Source: Variovorax flavidus (GTDB taxonomy: Bacteria > Pseudomonadota > Gammaproteobacteria > Burkholderiales > Burkholderiaceae_C). From it: DNA of 64,000 nt. Made by a program: the position numbers and the translations under genes. Positions within the stretch are counted from its first letter, which is position 1. Each line of letters starts with the position of its first letter. The notes below the pieces were generated by a model. That model did no database searches, was not told the origin of the DNA, and saw only the letters and a list, made by a program, of their open reading frames with translations. Positions 1-8,277 of this stretch are shown here, piece after piece. The stretch is taken from positions 372,001-436,000 of the forward strand of contig NZ_JASZYE010000002.1 in assembly GCF_030317145.1 (NCBI RefSeq), read 5' to 3'.

Positions 1-140
1 GCGGCAGCGGCACGCACGACCGCGTCATGCGCTTCACGCCGCGTTTCGGCAGCCATGCCGCCGCGGTGCGCTACGCCGTCGAGCAGGGCCTGGGCTGGGT
101 GCGCGAGCGCACGGCCCCGCCCGCGCATTGCCCCGCTTGA
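1..140 (+). CDS. 3' end of an unidentified protein (truncated by window edge)
   Basis: An open frame enters from the left edge and ends at a TGA at 138-140, giving about 45 C-terminal residues. The tail contains RFGSHAAAVRYAVEQGLGW. Codon use is GC3-rich like the neighbouring real genes, which supports coding. I do not recognise the family from this fragment. The gene lies 54 bp upstream of infA on the same strand. Confidence 0.5.
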   Translation, partial: GSGTHDRVMRFTPRFGSHAAAVRYAVEQGLGWVRERTAPPAHCPA

Positions 141-194
141 ACAGCCACCCCGATTTCCTATCCAATCACGACAACCATTTTCAAAAGGTAATTC

Positions 195-467
195 ATGCCC
201 AAGGAAGAACTGATCGAAATGAACGGCGCAGTGACCGAAGTCCTGCCTGACTCGCGCTACCGCGTGACGCTCGACAACGGCCACCAGCTCATCGCCTATA
301 GCGGCGGCAAGATGCGCAAGCACCACATCCGCATCCTGGCCGGCGACAAGGTGTCGCTGGAGCTGTCGCCCTACGACCTGACCAAAGGCCGCATCACGTT
401 CCGCCACCTGGAACGCCGTGGTCCCCCGCCCGTGAACAGCGGCGGCAACAACTCGCAGCGCCGCTGA
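195..467 (+). CDS. infA: Translation initiation factor IF-1, with C-terminal extension
   Basis: IF-1 binds the ribosomal A site and helps IF-2 and IF-3 select the start codon. The first ~72 residues match the family closely: N-terminal [20 protein letters not shown], the OB-fold core with [14 protein letters not shown], and [13 protein letters not shown]. The protein is 90 aa against the usual ~72; the extra tail is Pro/Gly/Asn/Arg-rich and looks disordered. An AAGG stretch lies ahead of the ATG. It ends 8 bp before dbpA, so the two are probably co-transcribed. Beta-proteobacteria often carry another infA in the ribosomal-protein operon, so this may be a second copy. Confidence 0.95.
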   Translation: MPKEELIEMNGAVTEVLPDSRYRVTLDNGHQLIAYSGGKMRKHHIRILAGDKVSLELSPYDLTKGRITFRHLERRGPPPVNSGGNNSQRR

Positions 468-475
468 CCCTCGCA

Positions 476-1870
476 GTGACCGGTCCCGCCACCGACTTCG
501 CCTCGCTGCCGCTTTCGCCACAGACGCTGGCGAACCTGACGCAGCTCGGCTATCTGCAGATGACGCCGATCCAGGCGGCCAGCCTGCCCGTGGCGCTGCT
601 CGGCAAGGACCTCATCGCGCAGGCCAAGACGGGCAGCGGCAAGACCGCCGCCTTTGCCCTGGCGCTGCTGGCCAACCTCAATCCGCGTCGCTTCGCGGTG
701 CAGGCCATGGTGCTCTGCCCCACGCGCGAACTCGCCGACCAGGTGACCACGGAAATCCGCCGTCTCGCGCGGGCCGAGGAAAACATCAAGGTCGTCACGC
801 TCTGCGGCGGTGTCGCATTGCGCGGCCAGCTCGCCAGCCTGGAGCATGGCGCGCACATCGTGGTCGGCACGCCGGGCCGCATCATGGACCACCTCGACCG
901 CGGCAGCCTCGTCCTCGAGGCGCTCAACACGCTGGTGCTCGACGAAGCCGACCGCATGCTCGACATGGGCTTCTTCGACGACATCGCCAAGGTCGCGCGG
1001 CTGTGCCCCAAGGAGCGCCAGACGCTGCTGTTCTCGGCCACCTACCCCGAAGGCATCGCCAAGCTCAGCGCGCAGTTCATGAAGAGCCCGCAGCAGATCA
1101 CGGTGCAGGCCCAGCATGACGGCGCCAAGATCCGCCAGCGCTGGTACGAGGTGAAGGACAGCGAGCGGCTCCACACCGTGAGCCTGCTGCTGAACCACTT
1201 CCGCCCGTCCAGCACGCTCGCCTTCTGCAACACCAAGCAGCAGTGCCGCGATCTGGTCCAGGTGCTGCAGTCGCAGGGCTTCAGCGCGCTGGCGCTCTTC
1301 GGCGAGCTCGAACAGCGCGAGCGCGACCAGGTGCTGGTGCAGTTCGCGAACCGCAGCTGCTCCGTGCTGGTCGCCACCGACGTGGCGGCGCGCGGGCTCG
1401 ACATTGCCCAGCTCGAGGCGGTGATCAACGTCGACGTGACGCCCGACCCCGAGATCCACATCCACCGCATCGGCCGCACCGGCCGCGGCGATGCCGAGGG
1501 CCTGGCGCTGAGCCTCGCCAGCATGGACGAGATGGGCAGCGTCGGAAAGATCGAGCAGCTGCAAGGCCGCGAATCCGAATGGCACCCCGTCAGCGAACTC
1601 GCCGGCGACCCGACCCCGATGCAGCCGCCGATGGCCACGCTGCAGATCGTCGGCGGCCGCAAGGAGAAGATCCGAGCCGGCGATGTGCTGGGTGCACTGA
1701 CCGGCGAGGCCGGCTTCACCAAGGAGCAGGTCGGCAAGATCAACGTCAACGAGTTCTCCACTTACGTGGCGGTCGACCGGCGCATTGCGCGCGAGGCCGT
1801 GCGCAAGCTTTCCACCGGCCGCGTCAAGGGCAAGACCGTCAAAGTGCGGCTGCTCGACGATGTGGCTTAA
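476..1870 (+). CDS. dbpA: ATP-dependent RNA helicase DbpA (DEAD-box)
   Basis: DbpA is an RNA helicase activated by 23S rRNA helix 92 that acts in 50S subunit assembly. Visible motifs are the Q-motif region (about 25-35), Walker A AKTGSGKT at 50-57, DEAD at 156-159, SAT near 190 and HRIGRTGR in the second RecA domain. From about residue 385 to the end is the DbpA-type RNA-binding domain, including GRKEKIRAGDVLGALTGEAG, which separates DbpA from RhlE/SrmB. Length (464 aa) is normal. The start is a GTG only 8 bp after the infA stop, so translation is probably coupled. Confidence 0.95.
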   Translation: MTGPATDFASLPLSPQTLANLTQLGYLQMTPIQAASLPVALLGKDLIAQAKTGSGKTAAFALALLANLNPRRFAVQAMVLCPTRELADQVTTEIRRLARAEENIKVVTLCGGVALRGQLASLEHGAHIVVGTPGRIMDHLDRGSLVLEALNTLVLDEADRMLDMGFFDDIAKVARLCPKERQTLLFSATYPEGIAKLSAQFMKSPQQITVQAQHDGAKIRQRWYEVKDSERLHTVSLLLNHFRPSSTLAFCNTKQQCRDLVQVLQSQGFSALALFGELEQRERDQVLVQFANRSCSVLVATDVAARGLDIAQLEAVINVDVTPDPEIHIHRIGRTGRGDAEGLALSLASMDEMGSVGKIEQLQGRESEWHPVSELAGDPTPMQPPMATLQIVGGRKEKIRAGDVLGALTGEAGFTKEQVGKINVNEFSTYVAVDRRIAREAVRKLSTGRVKGKTVKVRLLDDVA

Positions 1871-1904
1871 TTACGTCCTTCGATTTCTTTTTACCGAGCT
1901 TTCC

Positions 1905-2075
1905 ATGCCCAAGAAAATCCGCACCGAGGCAGACCGCATTGCCACCCCCCGCCCCGTTCCTGTCGCCGGCTACAACGTTCCCAAGACGGGCGGCGGCCAG
2001 AAGGTCAGCCTGGAGCGCGGCACCGCGACCCGCAGCAAGAAGAACCCCGGCAAGCGGGCCAAGAAGGGCGGCTGA
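1905..2075 (+). CDS. Small basic protein of unknown function
   Basis: A 56-residue protein beginning MPKKIRTEADRIATPRP and ending in a Lys/Arg/Gly-rich tail (KNPGKRAKKGG). It starts 34 bp after dbpA on the same strand and ends ahead of a strong terminator hairpin at 2120-2144, so it is likely the last gene of the infA-dbpA unit. The high charge suggests a nucleic-acid- or ribosome-associated role, but that is inference. No family is recognised. A longer frame reading in from upstream would overlap dbpA out of frame, so I use the internal ATG. Confidence 0.6.
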   Translation: MPKKIRTEADRIATPRPVPVAGYNVPKTGGGQKVSLERGTATRSKKNPGKRAKKGG

Positions 2076-2119
2076 TCGCATCCGTGGCGCCCAGCGCCTT
2101 GTGAGCCTCGGCTCCCGAT

Positions 2120-2144
2120 AAAACGCGCCTCCGGGCGCGTTTTT
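2120..2144 (+). terminator. Rho-independent terminator after the infA-dbpA unit
   Basis: A GC-rich hairpin with stem CGCGCC (2124-2129) and GGCGCG (2134-2139) around a TCCG loop, flanked by an A-run on the left and five T residues on the right. This is a textbook intrinsic terminator. It separates the infA-dbpA-small-protein unit from the gene at 2169. Confidence 0.85.
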
Positions 2145-2168
2145 CATTTGCACCCTTTTCCTGCCACC

Positions 2169-2492
2169 ATGTCCGACGACTACCAGATCGACATCCCGCC
2201 TTCGTTCTTCGCGGTGTTCACCGATGCGAGGCAGCGCCTGAGCGAGCCGATCGGCGTCGTGCGCGAGCGCTACGAAGTCTGCGAGGACCTCGCCAACCAT
2301 CTGGTGCAGCACGCACAGATCCTGCACCACGTGGAAGTGCCGTCCGAGGACGAGATCCTGCGGCGGATCCTCGCGGGCCTGGAATCGCCTGATGCAGGCG
2401 TGTCGGCGGCCGAAGCGCAGTGGATCGTGCGCCGGCTGGCCGAGCTGCTCGGCTGGGCCTGCCCGCCGCTCGGCGACGAATCCGTCGCCTGA
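2169..2492 (+). CDS. Conserved hypothetical protein
   Basis: A 107-residue acidic protein beginning MSDDYQIDIPPSFFAVFTDA. The middle (about 18-70) is predicted helical with many charged residues. No signal peptide, membrane segment or recognised domain is seen. The ATG at 2169 is preferred over an upstream TTG at 2148, which lies in the terminator's T-tract. It is convergent with the TetR gene at 2499, with only 6 bp between the stops. Confidence 0.65.
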   Translation: MSDDYQIDIPPSFFAVFTDARQRLSEPIGVVRERYEVCEDLANHLVQHAQILHHVEVPSEDEILRRILAGLESPDAGVSAAEAQWIVRRLAELLGWACPPLGDESVA

Positions 2493-2498
2493 GCGCGC

Positions 2499-3269
2499 TC
2501 AGGTCGCGGCGCGCTTCGCTTTCTTCACCGGTGCCGCCGCCTTCCTCGCGGGTGCTTTCGCCCGCGCAGCCGGCACGACATCCATCGGCGGGAAGGGCGG
2601 CAATGCCCGCTGGGCCACCTGCTTCGCGTCGGCCCAATCCATGCCGAGGCCCCGCAGCACGCAGCTCGCCACTTCACGGCCGTGCGACGCGGGAACGCCG
2701 CCCAGAGCCACGGTGCGCATCGCCTGCTGCACCGTGCCGTTGATCAGGTCCATGGCCGCCGTCTCGCTCGGAACGCGAAAGGCCTTCTGCTTCACCCCGA
2801 GCCGCAGATCGGCCAGCACGTAGTCGCGGATTTCCAGCACCATCTCCGGCGCCGCTGCCGACACCTCCAGCATCATCCGCGCCCATTCCGGGCTCTGCTC
2901 GGCCAGCCAGATGTAGCGCTGTATGCCGATCGCCATACGCTGCGCGCCTTCCGCGACGCCCTGCTGGCTGTCGGTGATGCGGCGGCACAGCGTGTGCGCC
3001 AGCAGCAGGGCGACCGCACTGGCCACCTCTTCCTTCGTCTTGAAGTGGTTGTAGACCGTGCCGGTGGTCATGCTCGCGACGCTTGCGATCTCCTGCATCG
3101 TCGCGTCGGCATAGCCCCGCGTGCTGAACACCCGGATCGCCGCCTGCACCAGCTGCAGGCGCGTGCGCTCGCGCTTGAGCAGGCCGGGCCGCGGCGCCCA
3201 CACACTTTCGGCCAGGACCTCTGGCAAAAGTGATATTGACCCTGCGCCAAAATTTACGCCATCATTCAT
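2499..3269 (-). CDS. TetR/AcrR family transcriptional regulator
   Basis: The N-terminal TetR helix-turn-helix is clear at about residues 35-80: RTRLQLVQAAIRVFSTRGYA followed by DATMQEIASVASMTTGTVYNHF. The remainder is a helical ligand/dimerisation domain. The last ~35 residues are an Ala/Lys/Arg-rich tail (KAPARKAAAPVKKAKRAAT), unusual for TetR proteins and possibly extra DNA contact. The gene is divergent from the extradiol dioxygenase at 3323 across 53 bp, so it probably controls that gene and the cytochrome c behind it. An internal start about 20 codons downstream is possible. Confidence 0.88.
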   Translation of the reverse strand: MNDGVNFGAGSISLLPEVLAESVWAPRPGLLKRERTRLQLVQAAIRVFSTRGYADATMQEIASVASMTTGTVYNHFKTKEEVASAVALLLAHTLCRRITDSQQGVAEGAQRMAIGIQRYIWLAEQSPEWARMMLEVSAAAPEMVLEIRDYVLADLRLGVKQKAFRVPSETAAMDLINGTVQQAMRTVALGGVPASHGREVASCVLRGLGMDWADAKQVAQRALPPFPPMDVVPAARAKAPARKAAAPVKKAKRAAT

Positions 3270-3322
3270 TTTTGCACGTACAGTCTATTTTTGGTCAGTC
3301 CATCCATTCGAGAGAGTTTGCC

Positions 3323-4279
3323 ATGCGCCCTGATCTCCGCCTCGGCTATCTGGTCTTTGAAGCCCGCCGGCTTCCCCGATGGATGGCGTTCTGCGAGCAC
3401 ATGCTCGGGCTGCCCGCGCCGGTGAGCAACGCGGACGGCAGCCTCGGCTGGCAGCTCGACGAGGCCAGCCAGCGGCTGATCGTGCAGGAGGGTGGGGCGG
3501 ACGATCTCGCGGCGCTGGGCCTGGAGTGTTCGAGCGATGACGTGCTCGACCGTCTGGTGCGCAGCCTTCGCGCCGCCGGCGTCACCGTCACCGCAGGCGA
3601 TGTCGCCTTGTGCGCCGCACGCCGGGTGAAGCGCCTGCAACGCTGCGTCGATCCCTGCGGCAACGTCGTGGAACTGTTCACCGGCCTCGCGCCGGCGACC
3701 GTGCCTTTCGAATCGGCCGCCTTTCCCGAAGGTTTTCGCACGGGCGAACTCGGACTCGGCCACGCGGTGCTGGTCGCGCACGACATCGCGGCCATGGAGT
3801 CCTTCTACGTCGACCTGCTGGGCTTCGGCGTGACCGAGCGGCTCGCCACGCGCGTCGGCCCCATCGACATCCGCGGCGTGTTCCTGCACTGCAATCAGCG
3901 CCATCACTCGCTCGCGCTGTTCGACATGCCGGTGCGCAAGCGCATCCATCACTTCATGCTGCAGGCCGAGCGCCTGTGCGACATCGGCCTGGCCTTCGAG
4001 CGCGCCCGGCGCCACAAGGTGCCGCTGAGCCTGGAGCTGGGGCAGCACCCTGATCCGGACGGCACCTTCTCCTTCTACGGCGCCACGCCCTCAGGCTTCG
4101 ATTTCGAGATCGGCGCGGGCACGCAGACCATCGACCCGGCCGGCTGGGAGACCCACCACACCGACGTCACCAGCACCTGGGGCCACAAGGCGAAGCTGCG
4201 GCTGCAACTGAAGATGGCCGCGGGGCTGATTGCCCAGAAGGTTTCCGGCGCGCCGCGCCAAGCGAAGGAACAGGCATGA
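3323..4279 (+). CDS. Extradiol ring-cleavage dioxygenase (type I, VOC fold; BphC-like)
   Basis: A two-domain vicinal-oxygen-chelate protein of 318 aa, close to the size of 2,3-dihydroxybiphenyl 1,2-dioxygenase. In the C-terminal catalytic half the Fe(II) triad is visible as His147 (GLGHAVL), His209 or His210 (KRIHHFML) and Glu262 (GFDFEIG). His194/195 (NQRHHSLAL) and Tyr252 (FSFYGATPSGFD) match the usual second-sphere residues. It should cleave a catechol-type ring next to the hydroxyls; the substrate cannot be told. It overlaps the next gene by 4 bp (ATGA). I start at the ATG at 3323; an upstream in-frame ATG would reach into the divergent promoter. Confidence 0.88.
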   Translation: MRPDLRLGYLVFEARRLPRWMAFCEHMLGLPAPVSNADGSLGWQLDEASQRLIVQEGGADDLAALGLECSSDDVLDRLVRSLRAAGVTVTAGDVALCAARRVKRLQRCVDPCGNVVELFTGLAPATVPFESAAFPEGFRTGELGLGHAVLVAHDIAAMESFYVDLLGFGVTERLATRVGPIDIRGVFLHCNQRHHSLALFDMPVRKRIHHFMLQAERLCDIGLAFERARRHKVPLSLELGQHPDPDGTFSFYGATPSGFDFEIGAGTQTIDPAGWETHHTDVTSTWGHKAKLRLQLKMAAGLIAQKVSGAPRQAKEQA

Positions 4280-5196
4280 CCGCTACCACGACCTCGGCTG
4301 GCCGGCGTTGGCTGAAACGCATCGTCCTCACCCTGGTGGCACTGCTCGTACTGGCTGCGGCAGCCCTCTTCATCGGAGACCAGCTGGCGCGCCACAAGAT
4401 GCAGCGCAAGGTCGACGTCGCGGTGAAAGGCCTCCCCTACCGCGACGACGCGGCCTCACTCGAACGCGGGCGCTATCTCTTTGCCTCGCGCGGCTGCGTC
4501 GACTGCCATGGCGCCAAGGGCGGCGGTGCGGTGTTCGTCGACGACGGCAAGGGCCTGCGCATCGCCGGACCCAACATCAGCCCCGGCCCCGGCAGCGTCG
4601 TCGCGGGCTACACGCCCGAGGATTGGGTGCGCTCGATCCGCCACGGCGTCAACCCGAAGGGCCACGCGCTGATGGTGATGCCCAGCGAGGACTACAACCG
4701 GCTGACCGATGACGACGTGGCATCGCTGGTCGCCTACCTCCGCCACATGGAGCCCGTGACGGGCGGCACCGCCGTGCTCGACTTGCCGCTGCCCATGCGC
4801 GCCCTCTACGGCTTTGGCCTGATACGCGACGCCGCCTCGAAGATCGACCACACGCGGCCGCCCGAGCAACCGGTGCCCGATGGCGTGAACGTGACGCATG
4901 GTGCCTACGTCGCCAACATGTGCCTCGGCTGCCATGGCCCCAAGCTCAGCGGCGGCAAGATCCCCGGCGGCCCGCCGGACTGGCCCCCAGCGGCCAACCT
5001 CACGCCGGGCGAAGGGACCGCGATGACGCGCTATGCCGACGCCGATGCCTTCGCGCTGATGTTCAAGACGGGCAAGCGGCCCGATGGCACGCCGGTGAAG
5101 GTGATGCCTTTCGGATCGCTCGGCGCGATGAGCGACGTGGATGTGCGGGCGCTCTTCCTGTACCTCAAGAGCCTGCCGGCGAGTCCGCACGGCTAG
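4276..5196 (+). CDS. Membrane-anchored diheme cytochrome c
   Basis: An uncleaved N-terminal anchor (about residues 14-33, hydrophobic after Arg/Lys) is followed by two cytochrome c domains. Heme motifs are CVDCH at 74-78 and CLGCH at 216-220; candidate distal Met ligands lie in ALMVMP and VKVMPFG. The layout resembles alcohol/aldehyde dehydrogenase-type cytochrome c subunits of about 300 aa. It starts inside the dioxygenase stop codon (ATGA), so translation is coupled. Pairing an electron carrier with an extradiol dioxygenase is unexpected because the dioxygenase needs no external electrons. Confidence 0.9.
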   Translation: MTATTTSAGRRWLKRIVLTLVALLVLAAAALFIGDQLARHKMQRKVDVAVKGLPYRDDAASLERGRYLFASRGCVDCHGAKGGGAVFVDDGKGLRIAGPNISPGPGSVVAGYTPEDWVRSIRHGVNPKGHALMVMPSEDYNRLTDDDVASLVAYLRHMEPVTGGTAVLDLPLPMRALYGFGLIRDAASKIDHTRPPEQPVPDGVNVTHGAYVANMCLGCHGPKLSGGKIPGGPPDWPPAANLTPGEGTAMTRYADADAFALMFKTGKRPDGTPVKVMPFGSLGAMSDVDVRALFLYLKSLPASPHG

Positions 5197-5211
5197 GCGC
5201 CGCAAAGCGCG

Positions 5212-6186
5212 TCAATCGACCTTCGCGCCGGACGCCTTCACCACTGCGCCCATCGCATCCCAATCAGCCCGCAGCAGCTTCTGGAACTCCTCGGCGCTCT
5301 GGCTGCGCGGCTCCACGCCCAGGCGCTTGAAGCGCTCCTGGATCAACGGATCGGCCAGCACCTTGTTGGTCGCGGCGTTGAGGCGGTCGACCTCGGCCTT
5401 GGGCGTGCCGGCCGGCGCGAGCAGGCCGATCCACGAGTCGAAGGCATAGCCGGGCAAGCCGCTCTCGGCGACGGTCGGCAGGCTGGGCAGGAACGGGCTG
5501 CGCTGCTGGCCCGTCGAGGCCAGAAGTTTCATGCGGGGGTCGTTCTGGAAGCCGATCACGCCGATGCTCGACGAGATCACCGCCTGCACGCGGCCCGCGA
5601 GCACCTCGTTGACTGCCTCGCCGGTCGACTTGGTCGGGATGTGCGTCATCTGCAGGCCGGCCTTGGCGAGGAACGATGCCATGGCGAGGTGCGTGGCGCT
5701 GCCGTTGCCCGCCGACGCGTAGTTGTACTTGCCGGGGTTGGCCTTGACCTCCTTGATGAAGTCGGCCGTGCTCGACACGTTGAGGCCGCTCGCCACGGCG
5801 AGCGCATAACCGGCATTGCCGATGTTGGCGACGCCGACGAAATCCTTCAGCGGGTCGTAGGGCAGCTTGCTGTACAGGAAGCCCGCGATGTGATGGCTGG
5901 CCGCGGCCAGCACCAGCGTGTTGCCATCGGCCGGCGCCTTGGCCGCGATGGCCGCGCCCACCGTGCCACCCGCGCCTGCGCGGTTCTCGACGATCACGGC
6001 GGCATTGAGCGCCGTGCCCAGTTCGTTGTTGAAAGCGCGCGCAACCGTGTCCTGCACCGCGCCCGTGCCGAAGGGCACGACGATGTGGATCACGCGCTGC
6101 TGCGCCAGAACGGGTGCCGCGGCGCCGAGGGCCAGCGCGCCGGCCGCTGCGAGAAGGGCCGAACGTCGGGTGGGGTGAGGGGTCAT
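5212..6186 (-). CDS. Bug/TctC family periplasmic solute-binding receptor
   Basis: A 324-residue tripartite-tricarboxylate-type receptor. It has an N-terminal export signal (RRSALLAAAGALALGAAAP...LAQ) and family blocks IVVPFGTGAVQDTVAR, VENRAGAGGTVGA, NYASAGNGSATHLA and AGTPKAEVDRLN. These proteins bind carboxylated small molecules in the periplasm. No TctA/TctB membrane partners lie nearby, the usual orphan arrangement in beta-proteobacteria. It is downstream of the M20 amidohydrolase on the same strand (41 bp gap), so the ligand may relate to that enzyme's N-acyl-amino-acid substrate. The start is placed at the ATG before the signal peptide. Confidence 0.9.
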   Translation of the reverse strand: MTPHPTRRSALLAAAGALALGAAAPVLAQQRVIHIVVPFGTGAVQDTVARAFNNELGTALNAAVIVENRAGAGGTVGAAIAAKAPADGNTLVLAAASHHIAGFLYSKLPYDPLKDFVGVANIGNAGYALAVASGLNVSSTADFIKEVKANPGKYNYASAGNGSATHLAMASFLAKAGLQMTHIPTKSTGEAVNEVLAGRVQAVISSSIGVIGFQNDPRMKLLASTGQQRSPFLPSLPTVAESGLPGYAFDSWIGLLAPAGTPKAEVDRLNAATNKVLADPLIQERFKRLGVEPRSQSAEEFQKLLRADWDAMGAVVKASGAKVD

Positions 6187-6227
6187 CGTTGAAAACGCTT
6201 TCGGGTCAGGGTGGAGGTGATGGAGAT

Positions 6228-7433
6228 TCAGGCGCCGGCGCCGACCGGGAGCCAGCGCTCCACCAGCTTCACGAAGTAGCTGGCACCGATCGGGATGATC
6301 TCGTCGTTGAAGTCGAACGAGGTGTTGTGGATGATGCAAGGCCCGGGCCCGTGGCCGTCCAGCCGGTGGTCGCCGTCGCCATTGCCCAGGAAGGCATAGC
6401 AGCCCGGCCGCACCTGCAGCATGTGGGCGAAGTCCTCCGCGCCCATCACGGCCGGGAAGTTGTCGGTGACCATGTCCTCGCCCACCACCTCGCGCATCAC
6501 GCTGGCCGCGAAGCGTGCCTCGGCCGCATGGTTGACGACCGGCGGCGAGGCGCGGTTGAAGCTAATTTCCGCGGTGCACTCGTGCGCCGCCGCCACGCCC
6601 TCGGCGACTGTGCGCAGGCGCGCCTCGATCTTGTCGAGCGCGTCGATCGAGAAGGTGCGCACGGTGCCGCCGACCGTCGCCGAATCGGGAATCACGTTGG
6701 GCGCGTCCGAACCCTGCAGTTGCGTGACGGCGAGCAGCGCGCGCTCGGTGCTCGCGATGGTGCGCGGCACGATGGTCTGCAGCTGCTGTGCCAGCGTGAT
6801 GACTGCGGCCACCGGGTCGATGCCGGTGTGCGGCATCGAGGCGTGCGTGCCGCGTCCGCGCAGCGTGATCTTGTATGTGTTGCTCGACGCCATGAGCGCG
6901 CCTTCGTTGAGCGCGAAGCGCCCGACTTCGCCCACCGGGAAGTTGTGCAGCGCGAAGACCGCATCGCACGGGAAGCGGTCGAAGAGCCCGTCCTGGATCA
7001 TCTTCTTCGCACCGGCCTTGCCCATCTCCTCCGCGGGCTGGAAGATGAAGTGGACCGTGCCGTCGAACTGGCTGCCCTTCTGGGCCAGGTGCCAGGCTGC
7101 CGCCAGCAGCATCGTGGTGTGGCCGTCATGGCCGCAGGCATGCATGCGGCCCGCGTGCGTGGACTTGTGGGCGAATTCGTTGGCCTCGTGCAGCGGCAGC
7201 GCGTCCATGTCGGCGCGCAGGCCGATGGTGCGCTGGCCGGTGCCGCGGCGCAGCACGCCGACGAGACCAGTGCCGGCAATGCCGCGATGAACCTCGATGC
7301 CCCATTCCTCCAGGAGCTTCGCAACCTTCTCCGAGGTGCGGTGTTCCTCGAATCCCAGTTCGGGGTGGGCGTGGATGTCGCGGCGGATCGCGACGAAACG
7401 GGTGACGTCCGCAAAGGAATCGGCAAGGTTCAT
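6228..7433 (-). CDS. M20 family amidohydrolase (hippurate hydrolase-like)
   Basis: A zinc-dependent amidohydrolase/carboxypeptidase of the hippurate hydrolase/IAA-amino acid hydrolase group, 401 aa (typical ~400). Visible features are HAHPELGFEEHRTS near the N-terminus, the metal motif HACGHDGHTTML with Cys100 and His102, QPAEEMGKAG with catalytic Glu135, and the dimerisation-domain motif GRGTHASMPHTGIDP. It cleaves N-acylated amino acids. It is first in a two-gene unit with the Bug receptor. A GTG nine codons upstream is an alternative start, but neither start has a clear ribosome site. Confidence 0.9.
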   Translation of the reverse strand: MNLADSFADVTRFVAIRRDIHAHPELGFEEHRTSEKVAKLLEEWGIEVHRGIAGTGLVGVLRRGTGQRTIGLRADMDALPLHEANEFAHKSTHAGRMHACGHDGHTTMLLAAAWHLAQKGSQFDGTVHFIFQPAEEMGKAGAKKMIQDGLFDRFPCDAVFALHNFPVGEVGRFALNEGALMASSNTYKITLRGRGTHASMPHTGIDPVAAVITLAQQLQTIVPRTIASTERALLAVTQLQGSDAPNVIPDSATVGGTVRTFSIDALDKIEARLRTVAEGVAAAHECTAEISFNRASPPVVNHAAEARFAASVMREVVGEDMVTDNFPAVMGAEDFAHMLQVRPGCYAFLGNGDGDHRLDGHGPGPCIIHNTSFDFNDEIIPIGASYFVKLVERWLPVGAGA

Positions 7434-7556
7434 GAACGTGGGCTGGAGAGAACGAGCCACGGATTCTGACGCAGCGCAGCGGCTGCGCGCATGAGTAGTT
7501 GGCTCTATCGCCCTCAGGCCCTAGGATGGCTCCATCGCCCCCGATGGAGTTTGGAC

Positions 7557-7742
7557 ATGAGCAACGAGCTGCGCAACAAGCTGCACGAGCTGCAGGAGCT
7601 ATCGAACAACGCCGCCGACCCGCAGACCCGCGCGATCATCGAGGCGCTGCGGCTGCAGACCGCAATCCTCAACGAGCGCCTGTTCCGCATCGAGCTTCAG
7701 CTCGGCGAAGTGACCAAGCGCTGGGATGCCGACCCGGCCTGA
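7557..7742 (+). CDS. Small coiled-coil-like protein of unknown function
   Basis: A 61-residue protein, MSNELRNKLHELQELSNNAA then a second helix rich in Leu/Glu/Arg. Heptad-like leucines suggest a short coiled coil or four-helix dimer. A GGAG lies about 8 bp before the ATG at 7557, which decides the start over a poorer upstream ATG at 7491. No family is recognised. It is convergent with the next gene. Confidence 0.6.
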   Translation: MSNELRNKLHELQELSNNAADPQTRAIIEALRLQTAILNERLFRIELQLGEVTKRWDADPA

Positions 7743-7782
7743 GCCGCAGGCGCGGCGTCCCGCCGGCACGAGGCGAGGGCGA

Positions 7783-8094
7783 TCAGCCCCGGTGCTCGGC
7801 GTTGCGCTTGCGTGTGGCGGCTGCCTTCTTCGCCGAAGCGGAGCGCTCGGCGGCGCTGCGCGACGCGGAGGCCGCACCGCCCAGCTTTCCACCCTTGTGG
7901 GCCGGCGCATGGTTCTCGGCCTTGCCGCGGCCGGAGCCGCTCTTCTTGCCACCGCCCGTTTCCGCGTTCACGGTCGCCCATGCGCGCCGCTCCGCTTCGC
8001 CCTTGGCGACGCCACGATGCTCATAGCCCTTTTCGATGTGCTCGGCTTGGCGCTTCTGCTTGCTCGTGTACGACGACTTGTCACCCCTTGGCAT
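7783..8094 (-). CDS. Small basic DUF3008-like protein (often labelled plasmid stabilisation protein)
   Basis: A 103-residue, strongly basic protein. The first 50 residues, MPRGDKSSYTSKQKRQAEHI then GYEHRGVAKGEAERRAWATVN, match a short family common in proteobacterial chromosomes that is routinely annotated as plasmid stabilisation protein without experimental support. The second half is a low-complexity Lys/Ala/Gly/Ser tail, resembling histone-H1-like DNA-binding tails. I infer nucleic-acid binding; there is no partner toxin nearby to support a stability function. Confidence 0.7.
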   Translation of the reverse strand: MPRGDKSSYTSKQKRQAEHIEKGYEHRGVAKGEAERRAWATVNAETGGGKKSGSGRGKAENHAPAHKGGKLGGAASASRSAAERSASAKKAAATRKRNAEHRG

Positions 8095-8277
8095 GGTGCT
8101 GCTCCTTCTGATGCTGGAGTGCCCATGTTTCGCACCCCGCGCCGGAGACGGGTAGGAAGAAATGGGCGTTGTTCGTCAGCGCACGCTTTCATGGCTTGCA
8201 TGCTGGCCGTTCGGCCGCTTCCTACACGGCAATGATCCCGCTACCTTTACGCTTGGGTCATTCGACGAGGAAAGAGC

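Noticed and set aside
7783..8094. Plasmid partition or stability function for the DUF3008-like gene, hinting at an integrated plasmid
   Set aside because: The family is common on chromosomes, and no rep, par or conjugation genes are nearby.
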